Source of the DNA: Bacteroidota bacterium
GTDB taxonomy: Bacteria > Bacteroidota > Ignavibacteria > Ignavibacteriales > Ignavibacteriaceae
DNA: 64,000 nucleotides
NCBI GenBank assembly: GCA_023453665.1
Contig: JAEXTA010000089.1
Span: forward strand, 62,001-126,000
Reading direction: 5' to 3'
The translations under genes and the position numbers were made by a program. Below, in pieces: positions 18,485 to 25,627 of this stretch. The notes below the pieces were generated by a model. The model made no database searches, was not told the DNA's origin, and saw only the letters and a list, made by a program, of their open reading frames with translations. Within the stretch, counting starts at the first letter, position 1; each line of letters begins with the position of its first letter.

Positions 18485-18871
18485 ATGGCTAGACCAAAAT
18501 TAAAACGAACAATCCGGTGCAATCCTTCGGCATATTATTTTAAACCGAGAGGAATACCGATTTCTGATCTCGAAGAAATTATTCTTAACGATGATGAAGT
18601 GGAAGCAATAAGACTCGCTGATCTGGATGGACTATTTCATGAAGATGCGGCAATTAAAATGAAAATATCCCGTGCGACATTCGGGCGTGTGCTGCATTCA
18701 GCAAGAAATAAAGTTGCTGACAGCATTATAAACGGTAAAGCGATAAAAATTTCAGAGTCACTTAAACAAATCAATATTAGACCTCAAAGCCGATGTAATA
18801 AATGCGGAAACAGGTTTAGAAAAAGAAATAAAGCGAATGTAAACATTTGCTCTAATTGTAATAACAAATAA
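18485..18871 (+). CDS. DUF134 family HTH DNA-binding protein with zinc ribbon
   Basis: A 128-residue DUF134 protein. ARPKLKRTIRCNPSAYYFKP is the N-terminal signature. LNDDEVEAIRLADLDGLFHEDAAIKMKISRATFGRVLHSARNK is a sigma-70-region-4-like helix-turn-helix. The C-terminal tail has paired cysteines (CNKCG and CSNC) that suggest a zinc ribbon, not present in all relatives. The family is commonly found next to genes for NifX/NifB-like iron-molybdenum cofactor-binding proteins, as here: the next gene starts 13 bases downstream. It is probably the local regulator of that gene, acting at the palindrome upstream. Confidence 0.88.
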   Translation: MARPKLKRTIRCNPSAYYFKPRGIPISDLEEIILNDDEVEAIRLADLDGLFHEDAAIKMKISRATFGRVLHSARNKVADSIINGKAIKISESLKQINIRPQSRCNKCGNRFRKRNKANVNICSNCNNK

Positions 18872-18884
18872 GGGAGATATAAAA

Positions 18885-19271
18885 ATGAAAATAGCAGTAG
18901 CAACAGACGACAATCAAACAGTTACAGGTCACATAGGAAGATGTAACGCGTTTATTTTCTACACAATTGAAGATGGAAAAATTGTGAACCGGGAAATAAA
19001 GGAGAACAATCATACTCACCATAAAATGCACGGACATGATCATACCGGTGAAGAGCATTCACACGGACATAGTCACTCCGGTCTGATTAATTTACTTGAT
19101 GGATGCAGTGCGCTGATTTTCAGTTACGGCGGATGGCGGCTTATCGAAGACCTGAAACAGAATAAAATTAATCCTGTAATGACGGACGTTTCACTTGCTG
19201 ATGAAGCTGCCCTTCTGTATTCAACAGGTAAGCTTGTGAATAAAGAAGAGAACACCTGCAATCATCACTAA
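18885..19271 (+). CDS. NifX/NifB-like Fe-Mo cofactor-binding protein with His-rich insert
   Basis: A 128-residue small protein of the dinitrogenase iron-molybdenum cofactor family (NifX/MTH1175-like, RNase-H-like fold). MKIAVATDDNQTVTGHIGRCNAFIFYTIEDGKI is the family N-terminus and LLDGCSALIFSYGG the second conserved block, with a Cys near the cofactor site. Between them is an insert of about 25 residues (42-66) with about ten histidines (ENNHTHHKMHGHDH, then HSHGHSHS). This implies divalent metal binding, perhaps Ni, Zn or Cu. It ends CNHH. A GGGAG ribosome site precedes the ATG. It is cotranscribed with the DUF134 regulator. No nitrogenase genes are nearby, so a nitrogen-fixation role should not be assumed. 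Confidence 0.85.
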   Translation: MKIAVATDDNQTVTGHIGRCNAFIFYTIEDGKIVNREIKENNHTHHKMHGHDHTGEEHSHGHSHSGLINLLDGCSALIFSYGGWRLIEDLKQNKINPVMTDVSLADEAALLYSTGKLVNKEENTCNHH

Positions 19272-19382
19272 AAACAATTGACAGCAGTAAACAAATTAGT
19301 CACTTTGCACTATTGAATTAGCAAATTGATTTATGAATATTTTCATAAGACAAATTAAAAATTATTATTTGAAGGTAAGATT

Positions 19383-20207
19383 ATGAAAAAGTTATTCTTT
19401 CTTATGATCGCATCAGTAGTGCTTTTCGGTTTCACCGCAGGCAGAATGATTGATGACAAAACTCAATCATTGTTAAAACAATTTCAGCTTAGTGAAGATA
19501 ATGCGATGAACCAGGTTTTCTCAAACATATCCGGACCATCATTTTATATTCCGAACGTTAAAGTTTTAAAAGCAATGGCAACCGGCGAGCGCGTTGAGAT
19601 GGTAAAAACCATCGGGCACTATGTAAAAGAATTTACTGCTTCTAAGGAATTTGTTAAGCGATATAATGAATACCGTGAAAATAAAAAGCCCACTGAGCCT
19701 CAAAAACCGGAATCTGGAGCTGAACTGCAGAAGAAAGCCATTGCTAATATGAAAAAAAGTATTTCAGAGATGGAAACGCAAATGAAACAAATGCCTGCCG
19801 ATCAACAGGCGATGTTTGGGGACGTAATAAAGCAGAATAAACAGATGCTTGCTGAATATGAAAAACCGGATAACCCGATGTTCGGAAAAAATTATGACGA
19901 TTCCATGAATCAATCTTATCAGTATCAGATGACTGATTACAACAACAAAATGACAGAATGGAAAACAAAATACCCGGAAGGAAAACCATCATTCCTGGTA
20001 AAAGAATGGCTAACGCTTTATCTTGAAAAATCAAAAGACATTGACTTCACAGCAAAGACTGCTGCAAATAATTACGGCAAACAGGTGTTTGCAAAAGCTG
20101 AGTATGAAAGAAAAGATTATTTATGGAAGATGTTGTTCCGTGCCGGTAAGGAAAGCGTTGATGCAAGCAGATCATTCGCACAATCATGGCTTAACGAACT
20201 TAAATAA
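19383..20207 (+). CDS. Exported protein of unknown function
   Basis: A 274-residue protein with a clear signal peptide (MKKLFFLMIASVVLFGFTAG) and a mature part that is mostly helical and charged, rich in Lys, Gln and Met. A Met/Lys/Gln-rich segment (about 115-165, with AIANMKKSISEMETQMKQMP) is likely coiled coil. There are no cysteines for a lipobox and no T9SS tail, so it is probably periplasmic. I do not recognise a family. A GAAGG site precedes the ATG. It is monocistronic, ending in a strong terminator. Confidence 0.7.
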   Translation: MKKLFFLMIASVVLFGFTAGRMIDDKTQSLLKQFQLSEDNAMNQVFSNISGPSFYIPNVKVLKAMATGERVEMVKTIGHYVKEFTASKEFVKRYNEYRENKKPTEPQKPESGAELQKKAIANMKKSISEMETQMKQMPADQQAMFGDVIKQNKQMLAEYEKPDNPMFGKNYDDSMNQSYQYQMTDYNNKMTEWKTKYPEGKPSFLVKEWLTLYLEKSKDIDFTAKTAANNYGKQVFAKAEYERKDYLWKMLFRAGKESVDASRSFAQSWLNELK

Positions 20208-20227
20208 TATTACTTGCTTAAAATTAT

Positions 20228-20262
20228 AGTCACACCTATTGCAAAACGGTGTGACTTTTTTA
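20228..20262 (+). terminator. Intrinsic terminator after the exported-protein gene
   Basis: AGTCACACC (20228-20236) pairs perfectly with GGTGTGACT (20248-20256) around an 11-base loop and is followed by TTTTTTAT. Confidence 0.88.
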
Positions 20263-20399
20263 TTTCTATCCAATAAAAAATTCCTGTTTTTATTTTTTGA
20301 TTTTAATCTTAAATTAAAACCAGGAACCTAACTCAAATTACTGCCTTAATAACCTGCCGGGGATTAATAATCAGCTAACAAAAAATTTTTGAGGTGAAC

Positions 20400-22250
20400 A
20401 TGAAAAAGTTATTGTTACTGTTAGTCCTTTGTTTCATACCCGCTGCGTATTCACAGACAAGTATTGATTTCACTAATTTTAACAGTTCATCTGCAAACGG
20501 CTGGATGATGGCTAACGGTTCCCAGCCCAATAAATGGGTAATAGGAGGTGCGGCAAGTTATTACGATTTTTTTTCCCGTTCCGGCGCTTATATAAGTAAT
20601 GATATGGGAACGACGTATGGTTACGTTGACGATACTACCGCGATTGTTCATTTTTACAAAGACATTGCAATAAATGCTGTGACAAAAGATATGATGCTTA
20701 CATTTAAACTTATGTGTCCTGGTGAAGAGGGCAATGATTACCTGACCGTGCATGTTGTTTCATCGTCGATAACACCGCAGGCAGGTGTTGAGTTGACAGA
20801 AGGTTTGGTGGGAAAATCGGAATACAGCGGTGATGACTACTGGAGAGGTTATTCTATAAATCTTAAAAGAGATCTTTACACAGAAAATTTTATGAGAATT
20901 GTTTTTACATGGAAGAATGACAACAACGGATCAGGAACTAATCCGGCGGCATTGGATGAAATCAGACTATCTGAACTAAGTATGAATTATGATACTTTTC
21001 TTCCCAAAATTAATCTGCCAAGCGGACGATATTACGGCGGCTCGTTGATGAGCGGTTATTCAACATATTTTGTCGGCGGCGATGTCGGTGGTCCGCCAAC
21101 ACAGCAGGCAGTTGAAATTGATTACGGCGGACAGGCAGGTAAAGATCTTCCTCAAATCACAGAAGCCGTAAGATTAAATGAACTTACAAAAATGAACGGA
21201 AAGATTTTCAGCATTGGAGGATTTAATACCGGCGCTACTGATCCTACAGATGAAATTTATTCCCTGGACTTAAAAACTTTTCAATGGAACCCGGAAAATC
21301 CTTACCCGAAAAAAATATTCTACCATCGTGTTGCCACTTACGATTGGAAGGCAATGTATTCAATCGGCGGATCTGACGAAACAAATCAGCTTCTGAATAG
21401 CGTTTACTACAAATTAGCGGCTGGTATAAATTGGGAAGAAGCAACACCTCTCCCCGGCGATGGTCGGGCAGACGGCGGATTGGCAATTCTTGATCGCGAA
21501 AATAAAATTTTTTACGTCGGCGGATTTACAAACTCATTTGATTTTCAAAGACAGGTTGACAGCGTTTTTATCGGGACAATTGATACAGCAAATCCCGGTG
21601 TTATAACATGGACAACAGGAACAAGTTTTCCGGGCGGACCACGTGCAAGGCTACGCGCATTTCCGTGGGGCAGAGATAAAGTTATAGTTGTTGGAGGAAC
21701 GGATGGGGGGAATTTCAACACCTCAACAATTTTTAATGATGTATGGGAATACGATCTGTCCGAAGATCAATGGACGCTGCTTGGTAATATGCCGCTTGCA
21801 TTGTGTGCTTATATGGGCGGGACAGAAAGATTATCCGGAGGATTGTGGGCAATGTATTTCGGCGGAGGAATTAAACCCGGTCCCGCGATTTCAAATACTA
21901 CCTATGCTTACTTTGATACAGTACAAACTCCGACATCAGTTGAAGACAATGAAACAGTTGTGAATGATTATTTTCTTTCACAAAACTATCCAAACCCCTT
22001 CAACCCAACAACAAAAATAAAGTTTACAATACCAGCCGTAGAGACGAGGCACGCCTCGTCTCAACACGCCGTAAGCCTAAAAGTCTTCGACATACTCGGC
22101 AATGAAGTTGCTACTCTAGTAAACGAAACAAAACCATCCGGCACTTACGAAGTTGAGTTCAATGCGGAAGGATTATCAAGCGGTGTTTATTTCTATCAGT
22201 TAAAAGCAGGTAGCTTTATTTCAACAAAAAAACTTTTACTGCTGAAATAA
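20400..22250 (+). CDS. Secreted Kelch-like propeller protein with T9SS sorting tail
   Basis: About 616 residues from ATG 20400 (GAGG site just before it; a GTG at 20394 is in frame). A signal peptide (MKKLLLLLVLCFIPAAYSQT) leads into a jelly-roll-like anchor domain (roughly 20-190) resembling choice-of-anchor J, then Kelch-type blades with repeated GG and W (FYVGGFTNSF, VIVVGGTDGG, VWEYDLSEDQWTLLG). The last 85 residues are a T9SS type A sorting tail: SQNYPNPFNPTTKIKFTIP, LKVFDILGNEVATLVNE, SSGVYFYQLKAG and KKLLLLK. It should be exported through the Sec and T9SS systems to the surface. The tail contains an extra VETRHASSQHAV segment encoded by a palindromic repeat. Confidence 0.85.
   Translation: MKKLLLLLVLCFIPAAYSQTSIDFTNFNSSSANGWMMANGSQPNKWVIGGAASYYDFFSRSGAYISNDMGTTYGYVDDTTAIVHFYKDIAINAVTKDMMLTFKLMCPGEEGNDYLTVHVVSSSITPQAGVELTEGLVGKSEYSGDDYWRGYSINLKRDLYTENFMRIVFTWKNDNNGSGTNPAALDEIRLSELSMNYDTFLPKINLPSGRYYGGSLMSGYSTYFVGGDVGGPPTQQAVEIDYGGQAGKDLPQITEAVRLNELTKMNGKIFSIGGFNTGATDPTDEIYSLDLKTFQWNPENPYPKKIFYHRVATYDWKAMYSIGGSDETNQLLNSVYYKLAAGINWEEATPLPGDGRADGGLAILDRENKIFYVGGFTNSFDFQRQVDSVFIGTIDTANPGVITWTTGTSFPGGPRARLRAFPWGRDKVIVVGGTDGGNFNTSTIFNDVWEYDLSEDQWTLLGNMPLALCAYMGGTERLSGGLWAMYFGGGIKPGPAISNTTYAYFDTVQTPTSVEDNETVVNDYFLSQNYPNPFNPTTKIKFTIPAVETRHASSQHAVSLKVFDILGNEVATLVNETKPSGTYEVEFNAEGLSSGVYFYQLKAGSFISTKKLLLLK
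22041..22062. repeat. Palindromic element inside a T9SS tail (in frame)
   Basis: GAGACGAGGC (22041-22050) and GCCTCGTCTC (22053-22062) are perfect inverted copies with a 2-base spacer. It is read through in frame as ETRHASS, between the TIP strand and the LKVFD strand of the sorting tail. Related copies sit at the same protein position in two other genes (28574, 29854) and next to a gene end at 38192. Confidence 0.85.
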
Positions 22251-22280
22251 ATTTTATTGGATTAACTTTCTCTTTAAACT

Positions 22281-22330
22281 AAAAAAATGTCAGTCTTCAA
22301 TCCCAAACAACCGGGAGCGCAGACTGACAT
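22281..22330 (-). terminator. Intrinsic terminator of the VOC gene (minus strand)
   Basis: ATGTCAGTCT (22287-22296) pairs perfectly with AGACTGACAT (22321-22330), with a smaller TCCC/GGGA stem inside the loop. Read on the minus strand, the stem is followed by seven T. It lies directly after the VOC gene and between convergent genes. Confidence 0.85.
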
Positions 22331-22351
22331 CATTATTAAACAGACAAGTTT

Positions 22352-22723
22352 TTATTTAGGCGAATGGAATGCCATGTTGTTTCCTTCACAGTCAATGAAG
22401 AAAGCCATATAACCAATATCATCATTTATTTTAGTTTTGGGCATTGTAATTTTTCCTCCGGCTTTTTCCACTTTACCGAGAGGAACACTAAGATCCTCGC
22501 CGCCATTTAAATAAAGTTTTGGTCCGTCCATTGTCGGTTTGTAACCTTCGCCCTGGCACAGTGAACCACTTACTTCCTTTGGATCTTCCATAGGAAAGAA
22601 AGCCATTTTAATACCGTACATTTCAACGTGCTGAAATTCACCGCCGATTACATCGGTGTAAAACTTTACCGCGCGATCCATATTTGTTACCGGGATCTCT
22701 ACCCAATTAATTAAGTTAGCCAT
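22352..22723 (-). CDS. VOC (glyoxalase/bleomycin-resistance) family protein
   Basis: A 123-residue single VOC module pair. INWVEIPVTNMDRAVKFYTDVIGGEF is the classic opening of this family and YMAFFIDCEGNNMAFHSPK the closing strand, with a Glu at the position of the metal ligand (DCEGN). The type resembles the small lyase/dioxygenase-fold proteins of COG3324. No substrate can be assigned. The start has a GGAGAC site before ATG 22723. It stands alone, with a strong terminator. Confidence 0.85.
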   Translation of the reverse strand: MANLINWVEIPVTNMDRAVKFYTDVIGGEFQHVEMYGIKMAFFPMEDPKEVSGSLCQGEGYKPTMDGPKLYLNGGEDLSVPLGKVEKAGGKITMPKTKINDDIGYMAFFIDCEGNNMAFHSPK

Positions 22724-22827
22724 CTGTGTCTCCTGAAATTTAGTTAATAAAAATTTTGGGCAGGCAGAATAGTAAATAATTTTTATTCCCGGCTAATACT
22801 TTTTGTAATGGTCAATAAAATTGATAA

Positions 22828-22879
22828 AAGGTTGAATCGATAAAAGAATTTTTTTGACTGTGTTCATCAATTCAACCTT
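22828..22879 (-). terminator. Inverted repeat after the SBBP-type gene, likely terminator
   Basis: AAGGTTGAATCGAT (22828-22841) pairs with ATCAATTCAACCTT (22866-22879) with one non-canonical pair and a 24-base loop. On the minus strand the hairpin is followed by TTTTATC. It sits 12 bases beyond the stop codon of the minus-strand gene that ends at 22892. Confidence 0.6.
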
Positions 22880-22891
22880 AAGAATGAAAGT

Positions 22892-24541
22892 CTATTTCAT
22901 CAGTATCATTTTTTTAGTCTGATTGAATTGACCGGATTTTAAAGTATAAAAGTATAATCCGCTTGATAATTCATTCGCACTAAAATTGACTTCATAACTT
23001 CCGGGGCTTTTTTCTCCATTAACCAGGGTAACAATTTCTTTACCAAGCACATCGTAAACACGCAATGTTACCCACGCCCGGGACACATAGTATCCGTCCC
23101 CAACAGTGTATCGAATTTTTGTATTTGGATTGAATGGATTAGGGTAATTTTGTTCAAGTGAAAAACTTTTTACAAAGAAATCTTCCTCATCAACATTTGT
23201 TGTTGCTGTTAATTTAACAGCCATTAAATCCTGGTTCCCGTTTGTACCTTCCCCATCCCCAGATGCATATACATTCCCAACTCCATCAATCCACATTGCA
23301 AATGCTCTTGATGATTCGTTTATATCATAAGCATATTCCCATTGATAATTTCCTGATGAGTTATACTTTACAACAGTAAATACAAAGTTTGAACCAGTCC
23401 GGTTGCTTTCGCCGCAAACATAAATATTTCCATCTGCATCAAGATTAATTGCAAGGGGATCATCATCAAGATTATTCGGACCATCATAATATGATACCCA
23501 CTGCTGTACTCCGGAACTATTATATTTTACGATTGCGAAATCATTGTACCCGCTTCCTGAGGCCCTTCTTGTTCTTCCGGTTACAAATACATTTCCACTT
23601 TCATCTAACACCATATCTTCGGGAATATCCTGAGCATTATTTTCATTGAACTCTGATCGCCATAAGACTTGTCCGGCAGCATTTATTTTTAGTGTTGCAT
23701 AGTCTGTTCCGCTGTTTGTGTTTTGAATTCTGCATAACGCATAAATATTTCCCTCATCATCCAGATCAAGATCAATTGCAAATTCATTAAGACTGTTATT
23801 AGTTCCATTAACACTAACTGTCCAGACGGTATCAAGAGACGAATTGTATTTGATAATTACCACTTCCTCTCCGTTTGTTAATCCGCTGAAACTATGTCCT
23901 GCGGAAAATATATTCCCGTTATTATCAGCGATTATATTTGTTCCGTCATCACTTGCATTAGTCACCTGTCCGAAATAATGCCAGTCAAGGATGTTGCCGT
24001 TTGCATCCATTTTTATTGTTGCCATATCATAGTAACCGTTATTTAAAGGTGAAAGTCTTCCTGTTACATAAACGTTACCATTTTCATCGGCAAAAACATC
24101 ATAGGCTTCACCATCTGAAGTACCGGAAGAATCAAAAGCACATATCCACTGCAGCACACCGGTTGAAGAATATTTAAGAGTTACGATTTTACTTGCAACC
24201 GAAGTCCAGTCACTTGTTCCGGTTACATAAACATTGCCGGAGTTATCAACACAAATACCATAAGGACGGTCAGTTCTGTTTTGCGGACCATTGTAAATAG
24301 CTGTCCATTCGGCATTTCCTGATATGTTACATTTAACAGTGATTAAATCAGAACCTTGTCCTCCCTGTGTAAAATATCCGTATCCCGTTATATAAGCATT
24401 GCCTGAATTATCATACACAACACGTTCTGCTGTCTCGGGTACATTTCCGGGAGCTGTAAAAAAACTCATCCATTGCGGTGCGATTTGTGCAAAGAGTATT
24501 GGCGGACAACAAAGCAGAACAAACAGTATCACTGCTTTCAT
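22892..24541 (-). CDS. Secreted SBBP-type beta-propeller protein with T9SS tail
   Basis: A 549-residue protein: signal peptide (to about residue 19), then a series of SBBP-type repeats of about 50 residues with the core YDNSGNAYITGYG, VDNSGNVYVTGTSD, ADENGNVYVTGRL, followed each time by a KYNSSG-x-x-QW strand. This is a beta-propeller. The last 85 residues are a T9SS tail (SLEQNYPNPFNPNTKIRYTV, LRVYDVLGKEIVTLVN, SSGLYFYTLKSGQ, KKMILMK). The loop before LRVYD is lengthened (GDGYYVSRAWV). It is last in a minus-strand series headed by the sigma factor at 31924. Confidence 0.85.
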   Translation of the reverse strand: MKAVILFVLLCCPPILFAQIAPQWMSFFTAPGNVPETAERVVYDNSGNAYITGYGYFTQGGQGSDLITVKCNISGNAEWTAIYNGPQNRTDRPYGICVDNSGNVYVTGTSDWTSVASKIVTLKYSSTGVLQWICAFDSSGTSDGEAYDVFADENGNVYVTGRLSPLNNGYYDMATIKMDANGNILDWHYFGQVTNASDDGTNIIADNNGNIFSAGHSFSGLTNGEEVVIIKYNSSLDTVWTVSVNGTNNSLNEFAIDLDLDDEGNIYALCRIQNTNSGTDYATLKINAAGQVLWRSEFNENNAQDIPEDMVLDESGNVFVTGRTRRASGSGYNDFAIVKYNSSGVQQWVSYYDGPNNLDDDPLAINLDADGNIYVCGESNRTGSNFVFTVVKYNSSGNYQWEYAYDINESSRAFAMWIDGVGNVYASGDGEGTNGNQDLMAVKLTATTNVDEEDFFVKSFSLEQNYPNPFNPNTKIRYTVGDGYYVSRAWVTLRVYDVLGKEIVTLVNGEKSPGSYEVNFSANELSSGLYFYTLKSGQFNQTKKMILMK

Positions 24542-24702
24542 ATACAGAATCTCCTATAAAAATATTTGTGATCTGGTTAAGTTTGCCGGCAGGGTGTTCA
24601 TAATAATATTGCCGGACTAAAAGGAAGAAAAATTTATGTTGAACATAGCGTTTTAAGGTTATTCTGTCAAGAGAACAACCGGCGGTAAACACGAATCACT
24701 TT

Positions 24703-25626
24703 TTATGATAACAACGAATAACTTATCAGAAGTTTTCCATCAGATTGCCATTGAATCCAGCCTTCACCTTTTTTATTAAGGTCATCATCGTAAAGAATTA
24801 CTTTTATCCAATTGTCTTTAACAAAAACAGGAGACATTATTGAAACTTCTTCCATGTGAACTAAACCAGCATTTGACAGAGGTTTTACCCGGAGCGGATT
24901 AGTTTCAGGATAAAGATTTTCAACTGAAAAAACTTTTAATAAAAATTCCTGCCACAAAATTATTTCTGCATCAGATGAAGATATCCATGCTGACAGTTCC
25001 GTTTCTTTATTTACTTCAACTTCAACCCAATCTTTAGAAAGTGTAATGATTTTAAGATACAGAATTTCATAATCCATTTTTTGATGCTCAGGATAAAACC
25101 ATGGCGGCGCATAACTTATATCATATTGATGATGGTCAGAGTGTGAAAAGACAATACTGTCAGATGGAAAATGTTCAGCGGCTGATTTTTCAAAAACGGG
25201 TTCAGGATAAAAATATAAAACTCTTTTGTTGAAGAAATCCGGCTTTGCCATACCGAGTCCCATTTCGTCATTTGATTTTTTCTGATTGACAAAACTGATC
25301 AATGGTTTTATTGATGCATAATTTATTTCTGAATTTCCACGATGATCAAAAGCTGATGAGGCAGACATTACGCGGACTATTGTCCATCCAAAAAACAGCA
25401 GATTTATCACAGCAAGTACAATTATTAATTTTTTTAATACTTCTGGTTTTACTTTTTGAATCACCATAACTGATATGACAATTCCCACAACAAAACCTGC
25501 TATGCTGAAAAGAAATACTGCTGCCCCGCCGGCTAATCCGGCATCACGCTGCAATGTAAGCCCGGCAATTGAAGCGCCAATAAAAATGCCGGTGATTGCG
25601 CTAAGAATTACAAAAAGAATTTTCAT
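24703..25626 (-). CDS. Membrane protein with periplasmic domain, unknown family
   Basis: A 307-residue protein with three hydrophobic stretches (about 3-24, 33-57, 66-86), then a soluble domain of about 220 residues. The soluble part contains LYPETNPLRVKPLSNAG and SIMSPVFVKDNWIKVILYDDD with GEGWIQWQSDGKLLISYS, which has the feel of an SH3-like wall-binding fold; this is only a suggestion. Only one base separates its start from the stop of the upstream TPR kinase gene, so they are cotranscribed and may work together. I do not recognise the family. Confidence 0.75.
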   Translation of the reverse strand: MKILFVILSAITGIFIGASIAGLTLQRDAGLAGGAAVFLFSIAGFVVGIVISVMVIQKVKPEVLKKLIIVLAVINLLFFGWTIVRVMSASSAFDHRGNSEINYASIKPLISFVNQKKSNDEMGLGMAKPDFFNKRVLYFYPEPVFEKSAAEHFPSDSIVFSHSDHHQYDISYAPPWFYPEHQKMDYEILYLKIITLSKDWVEVEVNKETELSAWISSSDAEIILWQEFLLKVFSVENLYPETNPLRVKPLSNAGLVHMEEVSIMSPVFVKDNWIKVILYDDDLNKKGEGWIQWQSDGKLLISYSLLS

Positions 25627-25627
25627 T

